Below, piece by piece: positions 16,076 to 25,075 of a stretch of 46,145 nt of DNA (position 1 is its first letter; every line of letters begins with the position of its first letter). This stretch comes from an uncultured Ruminiclostridium sp. GTDB taxonomy: Bacteria > Bacillota > Clostridia > Oscillospirales > Ruminococcaceae. The DNA lies in NCBI GenBank assembly GCA_910579265.1, contig CAJTTE010000022.1, positions 1-46,145 of the forward strand, read 5' to 3'. The translations under genes and the position numbers were made by a program. Below the pieces are notes generated by a model. That model did no database searches, was not told where the DNA came from, and saw only the letters and a program-made list of their open reading frames with translations.

Positions 16076-16864
16076 ATGAATGTGATATTAGATGAAATTA
16101 AAAGCATCATGGAACAGCACAAGGAACAATATTTGCCACAGGTAAAATCCAGCGATTTGGAAGAAAACGGGGCGGTCTATTTCATGAACAGCAAGGATGG
16201 AACTGAATTTGAATGGTTCGTCAATGATAAGCTGCCGCCTTTTATGATGTTTTATGACGATGAAGCCAAAATGGGAGCTGTAAAACTCCTGCTTTATCGA
16301 GACGGAACGGTTCAGGTGTTTGTTTATGACAATGCCGGAAAGAATATGTGTAAAGAAGTGCGTACCCGTATTGAGCGCGGAGAGGAAGAATTATTGGATT
16401 TGGCTGTGCTCTTGAGGCATCAGGCAGAAGACAGCAGCAAATGGAACGCAAATATTGAAATTCTCCGCACCGATACGCTTGTCAGCGACGAAATGAGAAA
16501 TAGTTTTTTGAATAATGAAAGTCGGTATGATGAAATCAAAAAAATACGCACACTCATGAATCAAGGCGCACTTGTTTCCAGAAAAATTGTAGAGGAAGGC
16601 TGGAAAGCGGGCTTTATGTACAGACGTGAGCCAAACAATCCGGCGGACAGCGGATGGATATTTCTTGCAGGAAATGAAGACGAACACTATAATTCGGATG
16701 TGAAAAACATTGTGTTGATGCCGCTCGGCAAAGTGTGTCATGAACTGGACAGGGATATTTATAAATATTTGACTGCACCAATAGGAACTGAATTTATCCG
16801 TATATCGGAAACAGCGTTTGAAGTTGATATGAAAAATAAAGCCATTTTCCTTTCGAAAAGATAA
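16076..16864 (+). CDS. Protein with C-terminal Imm33/DUF2185-like domain
   Basis: A 262-residue cytoplasmic protein with two parts. Residues 1-150 have no named family (acidic, GTEFEWFVNDKLPPFMMFYDDE). Residues 160-245 match the DUF2185/Imm33 pattern: VSRKIVEEGWKAGFMYRREP, then ADSGWIFLAGNEDEHY and a later LTAPIGTEFIRI. Imm33 proteins are associated with polymorphic toxin systems as immunity proteins. No toxin is in the window, so an orphan immunity or housekeeping role is possible. The start at 16076 follows AGAGGT. The next open frame begins inside this gene's 3' end in another frame and seems to be a 5'-truncated gene, pointing to past rearrangement here. Confidence 0.6.
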   Translation: MNVILDEIKSIMEQHKEQYLPQVKSSDLEENGAVYFMNSKDGTEFEWFVNDKLPPFMMFYDDEAKMGAVKLLLYRDGTVQVFVYDNAGKNMCKEVRTRIERGEEELLDLAVLLRHQAEDSSKWNANIEILRTDTLVSDEMRNSFLNNESRYDEIKKIRTLMNQGALVSRKIVEEGWKAGFMYRREPNNPADSGWIFLAGNEDEHYNSDVKNIVLMPLGKVCHELDRDIYKYLTAPIGTEFIRISETAFEVDMKNKAIFLSKR

Positions 16865-17313
16865 GTTCGGCAAAAGCAAATAAACTTGACTGGTCTGATC
16901 GAAAAAATGATATTTACGGAAAGAGACAGAACGAGAAGTTTCAGTTTATAGAGTCTCATTTGGAAGGAATTTATTCGGCTTTAAGCGGAAAGGAATTTTA
17001 TTATGGACTAAAAGATGTTGAAAAATACAGTATACCCAGAGTAATCCAAGCTATTCAGAAACAAGAAAAAGAACATGGTATAAGCGTCCTTTCAGGACAT
17101 GAATATGAAGAGCTGAAATCAATTTGTCTCAGGAGAAACTTTTGGATCCACAATTGTTATTTTGATATGATATTTGATATAAAAACCGGAGGTCCAAAAA
17201 AAGAAAAGGATATTCAGGCGCTTCATTATGATATAAAGGAAGCTGAACGTATACGGGAGCTTTTATATGAAAAAAAGATGAAGCTGTTTAAAAACGAGTG
17301 TGACTTGTTGTGA
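16840..17313 (+). pseudogene. 5'-truncated gene remnant
   Basis: A frame opens after a stop at 16837-16839, inside the 3' end of the upstream gene, and runs to 17313. It has no ATG or GTG start near its head; the only nominal start is TTG at 16960, without a ribosome site. Yet the codons before 16960 look protein-like (DWSDRKNDIYGKRQNEKF), continuous with KYSIPRVIQAIQKQEKEHGI and RRNFWIHNCYFDMIFD afterwards. This suggests that the true N-terminus was lost when the region was rearranged. The family is not recognised. A degenerate copy of its last codons follows at about 17473. A short TTG-initiated protein of 117 residues remains possible. Confidence 0.5.
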
Positions 17314-17640
17314 TAAATTTTAGAACAGGCTCAATCGTTATGGTTTTGAAAATATTAAATAAAGACGAAGCTGCATAGTTTATGTAACGAAAAAAAGGCG
17401 GTTGTTAGGGATATGGATGAAATGAAGGTTCTATGAAGGCGGGAAGAGAAAATCATAAATATATGTATCAAAAAAGCCGAACGTATGCGGGAGATTTTAG
17501 AAAAGATGAAGCTGGTAAAAATGTGAATGAATTGTTGTGACGAGTTTTTAATATCGGTTTTTAAATCAGGTTCAACCGTTATGGTTTTAAAAACATGAAA
17601 TGAAAAGGAAGGCGGCTGTTATGGATATAGATAATTTAAA
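17240..17640 (+). repeat. Imperfect partial tandem duplication
   Basis: The segment from about 17240 to 17425 recurs, diverged, at about 17473-17640. Shared blocks are GAACGTATACGGGAG/GAACGTATGCGGGAG, AGGCTCAATCGTTATGGTTT/AGGTTCAACCGTTATGGTTT, and GGCGGTTGTTAGGGATATGG/GGCGGCTGTTATGGATATAG. The unit thus spans the end of the truncated gene and the start of the methyltransferase gene. In the first copy the methyltransferase ATG has become AGG. The second copy retains the working start at 17621 and only a broken end of the upstream gene. Confidence 0.7.
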
Positions 17641-18379
17641 AGAGCTCTGGAAGCGTGAAGAGGAAATCGCACATATCCGGGGGTGGGATTTTTCGCATAT
17701 TCACGGCAGATATGATGAAGAAAGGGATCTGCCCTGGGATTATGAGGAGCTGGTACGGAAATACTTAAACAGAGATTCTAAAATTCTGGATTATGACACG
17801 GGCGGAGGCGAATTTTTACTGTCATTAAATCACCCTTATGAAAAGACCTGTGCTACGGAGGGATACCCGCCGAATGTTGCGCTTTGCAAGGAAAAACTGC
17901 TGCCGTTGGGGATCGGCTTCAAAGAATGTGATGATCCATCGGATATCCCTTTCGAAGACGAAGCATTTGATCTGATCATCAACAGACACGGGGACTTTGA
18001 GCCAAGGGAAATATACAGATTATTGCGCAGGGGAGGTATGTTTATTACCGAGCAGGTCGGCGGAGATAACGACCGAGACTTGGTTGAAGCGGTTTTACCG
18101 GGAACGGATAAACCTTTTGCGCATCTTAATCTCCTTGAACAGCGCAGGCGTTTCGAAGAGGCCGGCTTTCAAATCGTTCAGGCAAATGAAGCCTACCGTC
18201 CGATCAAATTTTACGACGTCGGTGCGTTCGTTTGGTTCGCTCGTATAATTGAATGGGAATTTCCCGGCTTTTCTGTGGAAGGCTGCTTTGAAGCACTGAT
18301 GAAAATGCAGGAAGACATTGAAAAAAACGGAGAAATTTCAGGAACGATACACCGTTATCTGATCATCGGCAAAAAGTAG
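17621..18379 (+). CDS. Class I SAM-dependent methyltransferase
   Basis: Probable methyltransferase of unknown substrate, 252 residues. The Rossmann motif I is KILDYDTGGGEFLLSL (about residues 47-62). Later come a motif II-like acidic strand end (ATEGYPPN) and the motif IV region DEAFDLIINRHGDFEPREIYRLLRRGGMF, typical of the Methyltransf_11 group. The start is placed at 17621, because AGGAAGG lies 7 bp upstream; an in-frame ATG at 17600 is less well placed. The upstream region is a partial duplication that includes a dead copy of this start. It ends 44 bp before clpB, so read-through into clpB is possible. Confidence 0.8.
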   Translation: MDIDNLKELWKREEEIAHIRGWDFSHIHGRYDEERDLPWDYEELVRKYLNRDSKILDYDTGGGEFLLSLNHPYEKTCATEGYPPNVALCKEKLLPLGIGFKECDDPSDIPFEDEAFDLIINRHGDFEPREIYRLLRRGGMFITEQVGGDNDRDLVEAVLPGTDKPFAHLNLLEQRRRFEEAGFQIVQANEAYRPIKFYDVGAFVWFARIIEWEFPGFSVEGCFEALMKMQEDIEKNGEISGTIHRYLIIGKK

Positions 18380-18423
18380 ACACTTTATGATACAGACATA
18401 AACAATGAAAGGAGAATCGCTTA

Positions 18424-21033
18424 ATGAATACACAAAAATTAACCAAAAAATCTATGGAGATCATTCAGCAGGCACAGAGCATCGCTGTGGAGAACAGCAA
18501 TCAACAGATAGATCAGTGTCATATTCTGGCGGCTATGCTGACCCAGGAGGAAGGGCTTATTCCTCAGCTTTTAGAGAGCATGGGAATCAACATAAGACAA
18601 GCTGAAATGCAGGCGGAAAGAATAGTTGACGGCGTTCCGAAGGTCACGGGCAGCGGAGCAAGACAGATGGACAGCATATATATCACCGCAGAGCTGGACA
18701 AGGCGCTGACCGCAGCGGAAAACGAAGCCGAAAGAATGAACGATGAATTTGTCAGCGTCGAGCATTTGTTCCTGGGTCTTCTTGACAAGGCAGCAGGTAA
18801 AGTAAAAGAGCTTTTTTACGAATACAAGATAAACAAAAACGACTTTCTGGAAGCTTTAAAGAAGATAAGGGGAAACACCCGAGTTACCTCGGACAGTCCC
18901 GAGGATACCTACGATGTGCTGAAAAAATACGGGCAGGATCTGGTAGAGCTTGCAAGACAGAATAAGCTTGATCCCGTTATCGGACGTGACAGTGAGATAC
19001 GCAATGTTATAAGGATTTTAAGCCGTAAAACCAAGAATAATCCCGTACTCATAGGAGAACCGGGCGTCGGTAAAACCGCCATAGCAGAGGGTCTTGCACT
19101 TCGTATCGTCCGGGGTGACGTTCCCGGAAGTCTTAAAGACAGACAGCTGTTCAGTCTCGATATGGGCGCTCTGGTAGCAGGAGCCAAGTACAGAGGCGAA
19201 TTTGAGGAGCGTCTTAAGGCGGTATTGCAGGAGGTAAAGAAAAGTGACGGAAGAATAATTCTGTTTATAGACGAGCTTCATCTTATTGTGGGTGCGGGAA
19301 AAACCGACGGGGCTATGGACGCAGGAAACATACTTAAGCCTATGCTTGCCAGAGGCGAGCTTCACTGTATCGGCGCCACAACTCTTGACGAATACCGAAA
19401 GTATATTGAAAAGGATCCTGCGCTGGAGAGAAGATTTCAGCCCGTTCAGGTTGACGAGCCTACCGTCGAGGATACGGTTTCGATACTGAGAGGGCTTAAG
19501 GAGCGTTATGAGGTATATCACGGCGTTAAAATTCAGGATCAGGCTCTTATAGCGGCAGCCGTTCTTTCAAACAGATATATAAGCGACAGATTCCTGCCGG
19601 ATAAGGCGATAGACCTTGTGGACGAGGCATGCGCCCTGATAAAAACCGAAATGGAGTCTATGCCTACCGAGCTTGACGAGCTGTCACGGCGCATTATGCA
19701 GCACGAAATAGAAGAAGCCGCGCTTAAAAAGGAGGACGACAGACTTTCAAAGGAACACCTTTCGGATATCCAGAAGGAGCTTGCTCAGATGAGGGAACAG
19801 TTTAATTCCATGAAAGCAAAATGGGAAAACGAAAAATCCGGCATCAACAGAGTACAGGCTTTACGTAAGGAGATAGAGCAGTTAGGCGGAGAAATCGAAG
19901 CGGCAAAGCGTGAATACAATCTGAATAAAGCAGCCGAATTGCAATACGGCAGGCTTCCCCAGTTACAGGCTGAACTGGAAAAGGAAGAAAAGACCGCAGA
20001 GGAAAAGAAAAGCAGCCAGTCACTGCTCCGTGATAAAGTAACGGAGGAGGAAATAGCAAGGATAATTGCAAGATGGACGGGTATTCCCGTGGCCAAGCTT
20101 ATGGAGGGCGAACGGTCAAAGCTTCTCGGTATGGAGGATATTCTTCATCAGCGTGTTATCGGCCAGAATGAGGCGGTGGAAAAAGTCAGCGAAGCTATTT
20201 TACGTTCAAGAGCGGGTATTCAGGATCCAAACCGTCCCATAGGATCGTTCCTTTTCTTAGGGCCTACCGGAGTAGGCAAAACGGAGCTTGCGAAGGCTCT
20301 GGCACAGGCGCTTTTTGACGACGAGCACAATATCGTCCGCATCGATATGACGGAATATATGGAAAAGTACAGCGTAAGCCGCCTTATCGGAGCTCCTCCC
20401 GGCTATGTCGGCTACGAAGAGGGCGGACAGCTTACCGAGGCGGTTCGGCGCAAGCCATATTCGGTAGTTTTATTTGACGAAATAGAAAAGGCTCACCCCG
20501 ATGTGTTCAATATTCTGCTTCAGGTGCTCGACGACGGACGTATAACCGACAGCCAGGGACGGACGGTGGATTTTAAAAATACGATCATAATCCTTACAAG
20601 CAATCTCGGATCAAGCTATATTTTAGAGGGTATCGGAGACAATAACGAAATTTCCGACGAGGCTAAGGAGCAGGTGGAAAAACTGCTCAAAACCCAGTTC
20701 AGACCCGAATTTCTGAACAGACTCGATGAAATAGTATTTTATAAGCCTCTTGCAAAATCAGAAATAGGGAGCATCGTAGATCTGATGATAAAGGATCTTT
20801 CAAGACGTCTTGAGGATAAACAGATAAGGGTCACAATAACCGACGAGGCTAAGGAGTATATCATCGACAGCGGATACGATCCGGTTTACGGGGCAAGACC
20901 GCTTAAGAGATTTATTCAAAGTAAGGTCGAGACGCTTATCGCAAGGGCCGTTATCGGGGATAAGCTCAGAGAAGGCGACAGGGTGGTTATAGATCGGAAA
21001 GACGGAGAGCTTTCGTTAACAACCGAAAAATGA
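18424..21033 (+). CDS. clpB: ATP-dependent disaggregase ClpB
   Basis: Hexameric AAA+ chaperone that pulls apart aggregated proteins with DnaK. 869 residues with the full ClpB layout: N domain (1-150); AAA1 with Walker A GEPGVGKT (211-218) and Walker B IILFIDE (278-284); the long coiled-coil M domain (about 405-535), which separates ClpB from ClpA; and AAA2 with Walker A GPTGVGKT (613-620) and Walker B VVLFDEIEKAHP. A C-terminal D2-small domain ends in YDPVYGARPLKR. GGAGA precedes the ATG. I see no CIRCE (TTAGCACTC-N9-GAGTGCTAA) or other heat-shock operator in the 44-bp gap upstream, so regulation may lie further up. A terminator follows. Confidence 0.97.
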   Translation: MNTQKLTKKSMEIIQQAQSIAVENSNQQIDQCHILAAMLTQEEGLIPQLLESMGINIRQAEMQAERIVDGVPKVTGSGARQMDSIYITAELDKALTAAENEAERMNDEFVSVEHLFLGLLDKAAGKVKELFYEYKINKNDFLEALKKIRGNTRVTSDSPEDTYDVLKKYGQDLVELARQNKLDPVIGRDSEIRNVIRILSRKTKNNPVLIGEPGVGKTAIAEGLALRIVRGDVPGSLKDRQLFSLDMGALVAGAKYRGEFEERLKAVLQEVKKSDGRIILFIDELHLIVGAGKTDGAMDAGNILKPMLARGELHCIGATTLDEYRKYIEKDPALERRFQPVQVDEPTVEDTVSILRGLKERYEVYHGVKIQDQALIAAAVLSNRYISDRFLPDKAIDLVDEACALIKTEMESMPTELDELSRRIMQHEIEEAALKKEDDRLSKEHLSDIQKELAQMREQFNSMKAKWENEKSGINRVQALRKEIEQLGGEIEAAKREYNLNKAAELQYGRLPQLQAELEKEEKTAEEKKSSQSLLRDKVTEEEIARIIARWTGIPVAKLMEGERSKLLGMEDILHQRVIGQNEAVEKVSEAILRSRAGIQDPNRPIGSFLFLGPTGVGKTELAKALAQALFDDEHNIVRIDMTEYMEKYSVSRLIGAPPGYVGYEEGGQLTEAVRRKPYSVVLFDEIEKAHPDVFNILLQVLDDGRITDSQGRTVDFKNTIIILTSNLGSSYILEGIGDNNEISDEAKEQVEKLLKTQFRPEFLNRLDEIVFYKPLAKSEIGSIVDLMIKDLSRRLEDKQIRVTITDEAKEYIIDSGYDPVYGARPLKRFIQSKVETLIARAVIGDKLREGDRVVIDRKDGELSLTTEK

Positions 21034-21041
21034 TAAAAGAC

Positions 21042-21077
21042 CGCTTTCGCGTTTTTTCAGCGCGGAAGCGTTTTTTT
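21042..21077 (+). terminator. clpB terminator
   Basis: Stem CGCTTTCGCG (21042-21051)/CGCGGAAGCG (21061-21070) with one G-T pair, then seven T. It begins 8 bp after the clpB stop. Confidence 0.9.
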
Positions 21078-21097
21078 GAAGCCGGCTTTTGACGTAT

Positions 21098-21126
21098 TTG
21101 ACAATAAGAAGCCTTTGTGCTACAAT
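21098..21126 (+). promoter_or_regulatory. Promoter of the VanY-like gene
   Basis: TTGACA (21098-21103), 17-bp spacer, TACAAT (21121-21126). The start site would be near 21133, which rules out the in-frame TTG at 21089 as start codon and supports ATG at 21167. Confidence 0.85.
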
Positions 21127-21166
21127 GTCACTGTTACGGAAATTTGTCGAAAAGGGTCGTGGAAAA

Positions 21167-22297
21167 ATGGGGAAAAAAATTATTTTAACATTGACTTTAT
21201 TTTTTTCGGCGGCACAATTTACCGGGTGCAGCGGGATTGAAAGCATAGAAAAAACAGGCGGAGATTCTTTTACAATATCCGATACCGACGAGCCGCAGAG
21301 CAGCTTAACAGTGACCGTACCGGAAAACCCCGCCGAAAGCGAAGCACCTTCCGGTACAAGCGAACCGCAGAGTGAGGCATCCTCAGAAAGTGCTCCCGAA
21401 ACAGAATTGCCCAGTACAGAACCGCCTCGGACAAATCCGCCCCAGACGGAGCCGACGCCAACAGAGGAATCGCCAAATACTCCACAATGGAGCGAAACAA
21501 AAATAAACGGCGAACGTTATATAAACACGGATAATATTTACTCAAGAGTAAATGCAATACAGGGAAGCAGTAAGGTCAGACAGTACGGGCTGAACGATAA
21601 GGTCAAGGTGGTCGCTAAGACCGATACGAACTATTATAAGCTTGATGACGGGACCTTTATACATGCGGATTATCTTTCGGAAAACAAAATTTCCGACAAT
21701 AGCCAAAGCGGAAATAACGGCGGAGATTACAGGTCGGTAACGACAAAAGGATATGTTATCGAAAGAATAAACGGCATTACATATATAGACGGGATCATGA
21801 TAGCCAATAAGACCTATAACCTCCCTTCGGATTATGACCCGGGCGTAAAGAAGGAAGCCGCCGATGCGCTGGCGGAGCTTCAGGCAGCAGCAGCGTCCGA
21901 CGGGCTCTCGTTCTTCATCGTATCCGGATATCGCTCCTATAATTCCCAAAAGTCAGTGTATGCGGGATGGGTCAACCAGGACGGTGCGGAAAAAGCCGAT
22001 ACGTATTCATCGAGGCCGGGACACTCCGACCATCAGACAGGATATACCTTTGATCTTAATTCTCTAAATCAGAGCTTCGCTTATACGGCAGAAGGAAAAT
22101 GGCTCGCAGCGCACTGTGCCGATTTCGGCTTTATCATCCGCTATCCCGAGGGGAAGGAAGCATACACCGGATATATGTATGAGCCCTGGCACATCAGATA
22201 TATAGGTAAAGAGAAGGCCAAAATCATATCCGAATCCGGACTGTCATTAGAAGAATATTACGGTTTTACATCGGTTTATGCCGATAGCGTGCAATAA
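21167..22297 (+). CDS. VanY-family D-alanyl-D-alanine carboxypeptidase, lipoprotein
   Basis: Predicted extracellular zinc peptidase (M15B) trimming D-Ala-D-Ala stem peptides of peptidoglycan. The 376-residue precursor has a lipoprotein signal (about 1-21) with lipobox QFTGC. A long Ser/Glu/Thr/Pro-rich linker (about 35-115) spans the wall, followed by a possible SH3-like wall-binding module (about 120-185, RVNAIQGSSKVRQYG). The peptidase domain shows the VanY signatures VSGYRSYNSQ, RPGHSDHQTGYTFDL (metal-binding His and Asp) and EPWHIRYIG (the second metal His). The start at 21167 is set by the promoter just upstream, though the ribosome site (AAGGGT) is weak. It is monocistronic between two terminators. 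Confidence 0.9.
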   Translation: MGKKIILTLTLFFSAAQFTGCSGIESIEKTGGDSFTISDTDEPQSSLTVTVPENPAESEAPSGTSEPQSEASSESAPETELPSTEPPRTNPPQTEPTPTEESPNTPQWSETKINGERYINTDNIYSRVNAIQGSSKVRQYGLNDKVKVVAKTDTNYYKLDDGTFIHADYLSENKISDNSQSGNNGGDYRSVTTKGYVIERINGITYIDGIMIANKTYNLPSDYDPGVKKEAADALAELQAAAASDGLSFFIVSGYRSYNSQKSVYAGWVNQDGAEKADTYSSRPGHSDHQTGYTFDLNSLNQSFAYTAEGKWLAAHCADFGFIIRYPEGKEAYTGYMYEPWHIRYIGKEKAKIISESGLSLEEYYGFTSVYADSVQ

Positions 22298-22337
22298 TAT
22301 AAAATTATTCAGTCAAATCATATCTTCCTATCGAAAA

Positions 22338-22368
22338 ATCAGCTCCCCCGCTTAGCGGGGGAGCTGAT
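22338..22368. terminator. Strong hairpin after the VanY-like gene
   Basis: A perfect 14-bp stem, ATCAGCTCCCCCGC/GCGGGGGAGCTGAT, with loop TTA. On the minus strand it is followed by TTTTT, on the plus strand by A/T-rich sequence without a U-run. It sits between the convergent genes ending at 22297 and 22656. Confidence 0.75.
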
Positions 22369-22655
22369 AATCTATTATTATAATCAACGATCACAATCTT
22401 TTATACAAATTTCAGATCCAAGGAGATCATTTTACCGATAAATCCAATTACAAAACGGGTAAACGACCACGGGACAGAACATATACGACAGCGTCTGTTT
22501 TTTCGGATACTTTTTATAATATTCCCTTTTAAAACCGCGGGATCAATGTTTCGGGTGCAATCAATTTTTAAACTGCGGGTATTGGTATTAAGTCAGTTTA
22601 AAAAGGAATCGGTATCAGGAACACTATAACAGCAGGTTCTTAATTTGCTTTGATG

Positions 22656-23399
22656 TTATTCTTTATCCAAAAATTCGTCCCATGGCGGGAGATTTTGGTA
22701 TTTGCCGTATATTTCAAGGAATTTCTCCCGGGATATGTCGGCTTCGCTTTCACCGATGGCTACGTCAGAAGAACTCCAGCCCTTTCTGAAAAAGGGCCTC
22801 GAAAACTGTGAAGCGTCTCCTTCGTAATCCAAACGACCCCAAGACAGCAGATTCTCAACAGTATATATATCGCTTTCCGAATCATATTTTATGGCGGTCA
22901 GAACATTGCACTTCATTACTCCGCCGTCATAATCGTAGTAAAAGCAGGAATATTTTTCATTTCCGTCGTCAAAAGTCTGCAAGGTCTTTAAGCCGCCCAT
23001 GCAATGATGAAGTCCATCGCCGTTTGCGGTTTTTTCCGATATTACATTGTCGCTTTTTTTGTAAATCTTCAACAATCCCATAAACGGACATAAAAGCTCG
23101 TCATTTCCGTCAAAGTCTATATCATATTCATAAGCATAGTCTTTAATTTCAAGCCCGTTCTCAGACAGCTTGTTTATACAGTTATCAATTTCTTCGGGAA
23201 GAAGGACGTTCTTATTTTCATCACCGGCCGACGGAGCCTGTGAGGACTCTTCGGACGCCGATATATCCTCCGACAAAGCCGTATTCGGGATCTGTGAGGA
23301 ATCGGGAGACTCGCCCGTTAACTGTGAGCACGCGGAGAACGTTAATAAGGATATAATAAGAACATTACTTATAATAATAGTACGCAAAATATTCTTCAT
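22656..23399 (-). CDS. Lipoprotein of unknown function
   Basis: Predicted surface lipoprotein of 247 residues. Signal peptide 1-22 ends in the lipobox SLLTFSAC; a Ser/Glu-rich linker follows (to about 65). The outer domain is acidic and includes the VCBS-like phrase DIDFDGNDELLCPFMGL (about residues 95-111), of the kind seen in proteins with FG-GAP or Ca-dependent loops. No enzyme motif is seen. The start at 23399 is chosen for the signal peptide; AGGGT lies just upstream. It overlaps by 35 bp the end of the preceding gene (23365-24285), so the two are co-transcribed from 24347-24375. Confidence 0.7.
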   Translation of the reverse strand: MKNILRTIIISNVLIISLLTFSACSQLTGESPDSSQIPNTALSEDISASEESSQAPSAGDENKNVLLPEEIDNCINKLSENGLEIKDYAYEYDIDFDGNDELLCPFMGLLKIYKKSDNVISEKTANGDGLHHCMGGLKTLQTFDDGNEKYSCFYYDYDGGVMKCNVLTAIKYDSESDIYTVENLLSWGRLDYEGDASQFSRPFFRKGWSSSDVAIGESEADISREKFLEIYGKYQNLPPWDEFLDKE

Positions 23400-24285
23400 T
23401 GGTTGACCCTGCTGCGGCCGCATAGCGCCACCTCCCTGCATTTTTATTAGCCTGATCGGCTGTCTCATATACATTTTTAAGATCAAGTCCGTATGAATAT
23501 CCGTTATCCATATAACTTAATACTTCAGCAGCTTTTTGATAAAAAGGATCGGAATCCATCCATTTCTTTGCGTCAGCCTCGGTTGAAGCCAATTCGCAAT
23601 CCTGCAATGCTTGTATCGCTCTGTTGGCTGCCTTATTTATACCCGAAGAGTTAAGCGAGGCAAGTGCGCCAAACGGGTTGGATGATGACTGGGAAGCATT
23701 GCTTTCACCAAAACCGATCCCCATTAACATATAAGCGTCTATTGAATATCCTTGCTCTGCATAATAGCTTTTTGCGGCAGAATCATAATCAGCTGTTAAT
23801 GCATAAAGAAAGTATTGATGATCCTGTGTAAAAACAGTATCAGTTACTTTCCCGCAGGAAATGGGCCGATAAACGCAGTCATCGGAAAAACAGTTATAAG
23901 TATTTATGGGCTTAAACTTATTTAACCAATTCATTGCGCTGTCATATGCGTTATAATCAGCGCCGCTGTTTATTATGGGCGAGCCCCCGGGAGTTGAAGC
24001 AATACCCGCACGATTAGCCGCCATCTGAGATTTCGGAATGGATGTAGAATAGAAATTGTCCGATTGTTATATGCTGCTTAAAGCATATGCCGCTGAGGAG
24101 CTTACGTATGTCCCGGACATTGAATCAACTAATTCGTTCTTATTAATAAATTCATAAGAATCTCGCCGTAAGCGTTCCACAGCAGGAAAAACTCTCTCCA
24201 CCCTTTCTTCTCTTTCCCCTCTCAATATACCATTAGTTTTTAAACCGCTTACAATACGGGAGGGAACATTGTTGATCACGTTCAT
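23365..24285 (-). pseudogene. Unknown gene interrupted by an in-frame TAA
   Basis: A single reading frame runs from the ATG at 24285 to 23365, interrupted only by TAA at 24067-24069 after codon 72. The codons on both sides look continuous (AAYALSSI, stop, QSDNFYSTSIPKSQ), and no start codon with a ribosome site follows until ATG at 24024. One substitution (for example CAA to TAA) would explain it. Full length would be 306 residues. I do not recognise the family: the N-terminal part is basic and helical, the rest rich in Ala, Asn, Ser and Tyr (YNAYDSAMNWLNKFK, GFGESNASQSSSNPFGAL). It ends in aromatic residues and lacks a signal peptide. A promoter precedes it and a lipoprotein gene overlaps its end. 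Confidence 0.6.
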
Positions 24286-24346
24286 AAAATATATACCTTC
24301 TATAAATCCAATTGCCGTTTTACCACATTTTTGAATTTATAGTTTC

Positions 24347-24375
24347 ATTATACAGCAGTATTTAAAAAAAGTCAA
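24347..24375 (-). promoter_or_regulatory. Promoter of the interrupted gene/lipoprotein operon
   Basis: On the minus strand: TTGACT (24370-24375), 17 bp, TATAAT (24347-24352). The leader to ATG 24285 is about 55 nt. Confidence 0.8.
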
Positions 24376-24486
24376 TATATTTTCCTTAAATATGTAAGGG
24401 AATAATAAAAAAATCAATATGATTTAAGACACAAGCCTTGCCGTAATTTATATATAACATTTTTCGGCATAATTCAACATATCTGT

Positions 24487-25032
24487 TCATGTTTTTTTCA
24501 AATATTCCCTCGGAACATTATATATAAGCCATACCCCATTGGCGGAGCAATAGAACTTATGCCCGTCCTTAACCATTTTTTCGGTGTCTATTTGGTAAAT
24601 GACCGGTTTACCGTGTCTTGAGCCTACTTTTTCGGCGGTTTTTTTATCCGCCGACAGATGGACGTACAGTCTCGATTTCGGGATAAGCCCTATTTTATCG
24701 ATGCTTTCAGTAAATTTCTCACCTGTGCCGTGCCATAATGGATTTGGCGGTATGCGTTCCTCAAGCTCAACATCCACATGCACCGAATGTCCCTGGTTCG
24801 CCCTTATCAGAGTTTTGTCATCGTTAAAGGAATAGCGCTGTTTTTCGTCCCTCTCCACTATCTCCTCCAAAAGCTTCATATCAACCGGGCGGGTTTTGTT
24901 TATCCCCGCTATCAGCTCACTTACATCCGCCCAACCGTGTTCATCCAGAGTTATTCCAATCGTCTCCGGACTGTGTCGCAGTATAAGCGATAAAAATTTG
25001 CCAGTTTGCTTTGTTTTATCTTTACATGACAT
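24487..25032 (-). CDS. kptA: RNA 2'-phosphotransferase Tpt1/KptA family
   Basis: Transfers an RNA 2'-phosphate to NAD+, giving ADP-ribose 1"-2" cyclic phosphate; family members can also ADP-ribosylate nucleic-acid ends. The 181 residues show the family marks: LSLILRHSPETIGITLDEHGWADV (Arg-His pair) with the winged-helix N-lobe, IRANQGHSV, LWHGT, LSADKKTAEKVGSRHGKPVIY, and FYCSANGVWL. The conserved Arg and His residues are present, so it should be active. The start at 25032 is preferred (AGAAAGG upstream, normal family length); a longer frame to 25167 would overlap the preceding gene. It is third in a cluster after an XRE regulator and a small protein. Its bacterial substrate is unknown. Confidence 0.88.
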   Translation of the reverse strand: MSCKDKTKQTGKFLSLILRHSPETIGITLDEHGWADVSELIAGINKTRPVDMKLLEEIVERDEKQRYSFNDDKTLIRANQGHSVHVDVELEERIPPNPLWHGTGEKFTESIDKIGLIPKSRLYVHLSADKKTAEKVGSRHGKPVIYQIDTEKMVKDGHKFYCSANGVWLIYNVPREYLKKT

Positions 25033-25075
25033 ATTTGCAGCCTTTCTTCCGAGCATTTTCCTATCGGATATGCTA

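Noticed and set aside
16076..17313. Imm33-like gene and the following frame as one frameshifted gene
   Set aside because: The Imm33-like protein ends naturally at its own stop and the two parts show no sign of a single domain; a separate truncated gene fits better.
18909..20096. Long minus-strand frames opposite clpB
   Set aside because: Ser/Leu-rich antisense shadows of a strongly coding gene, with no start signals.
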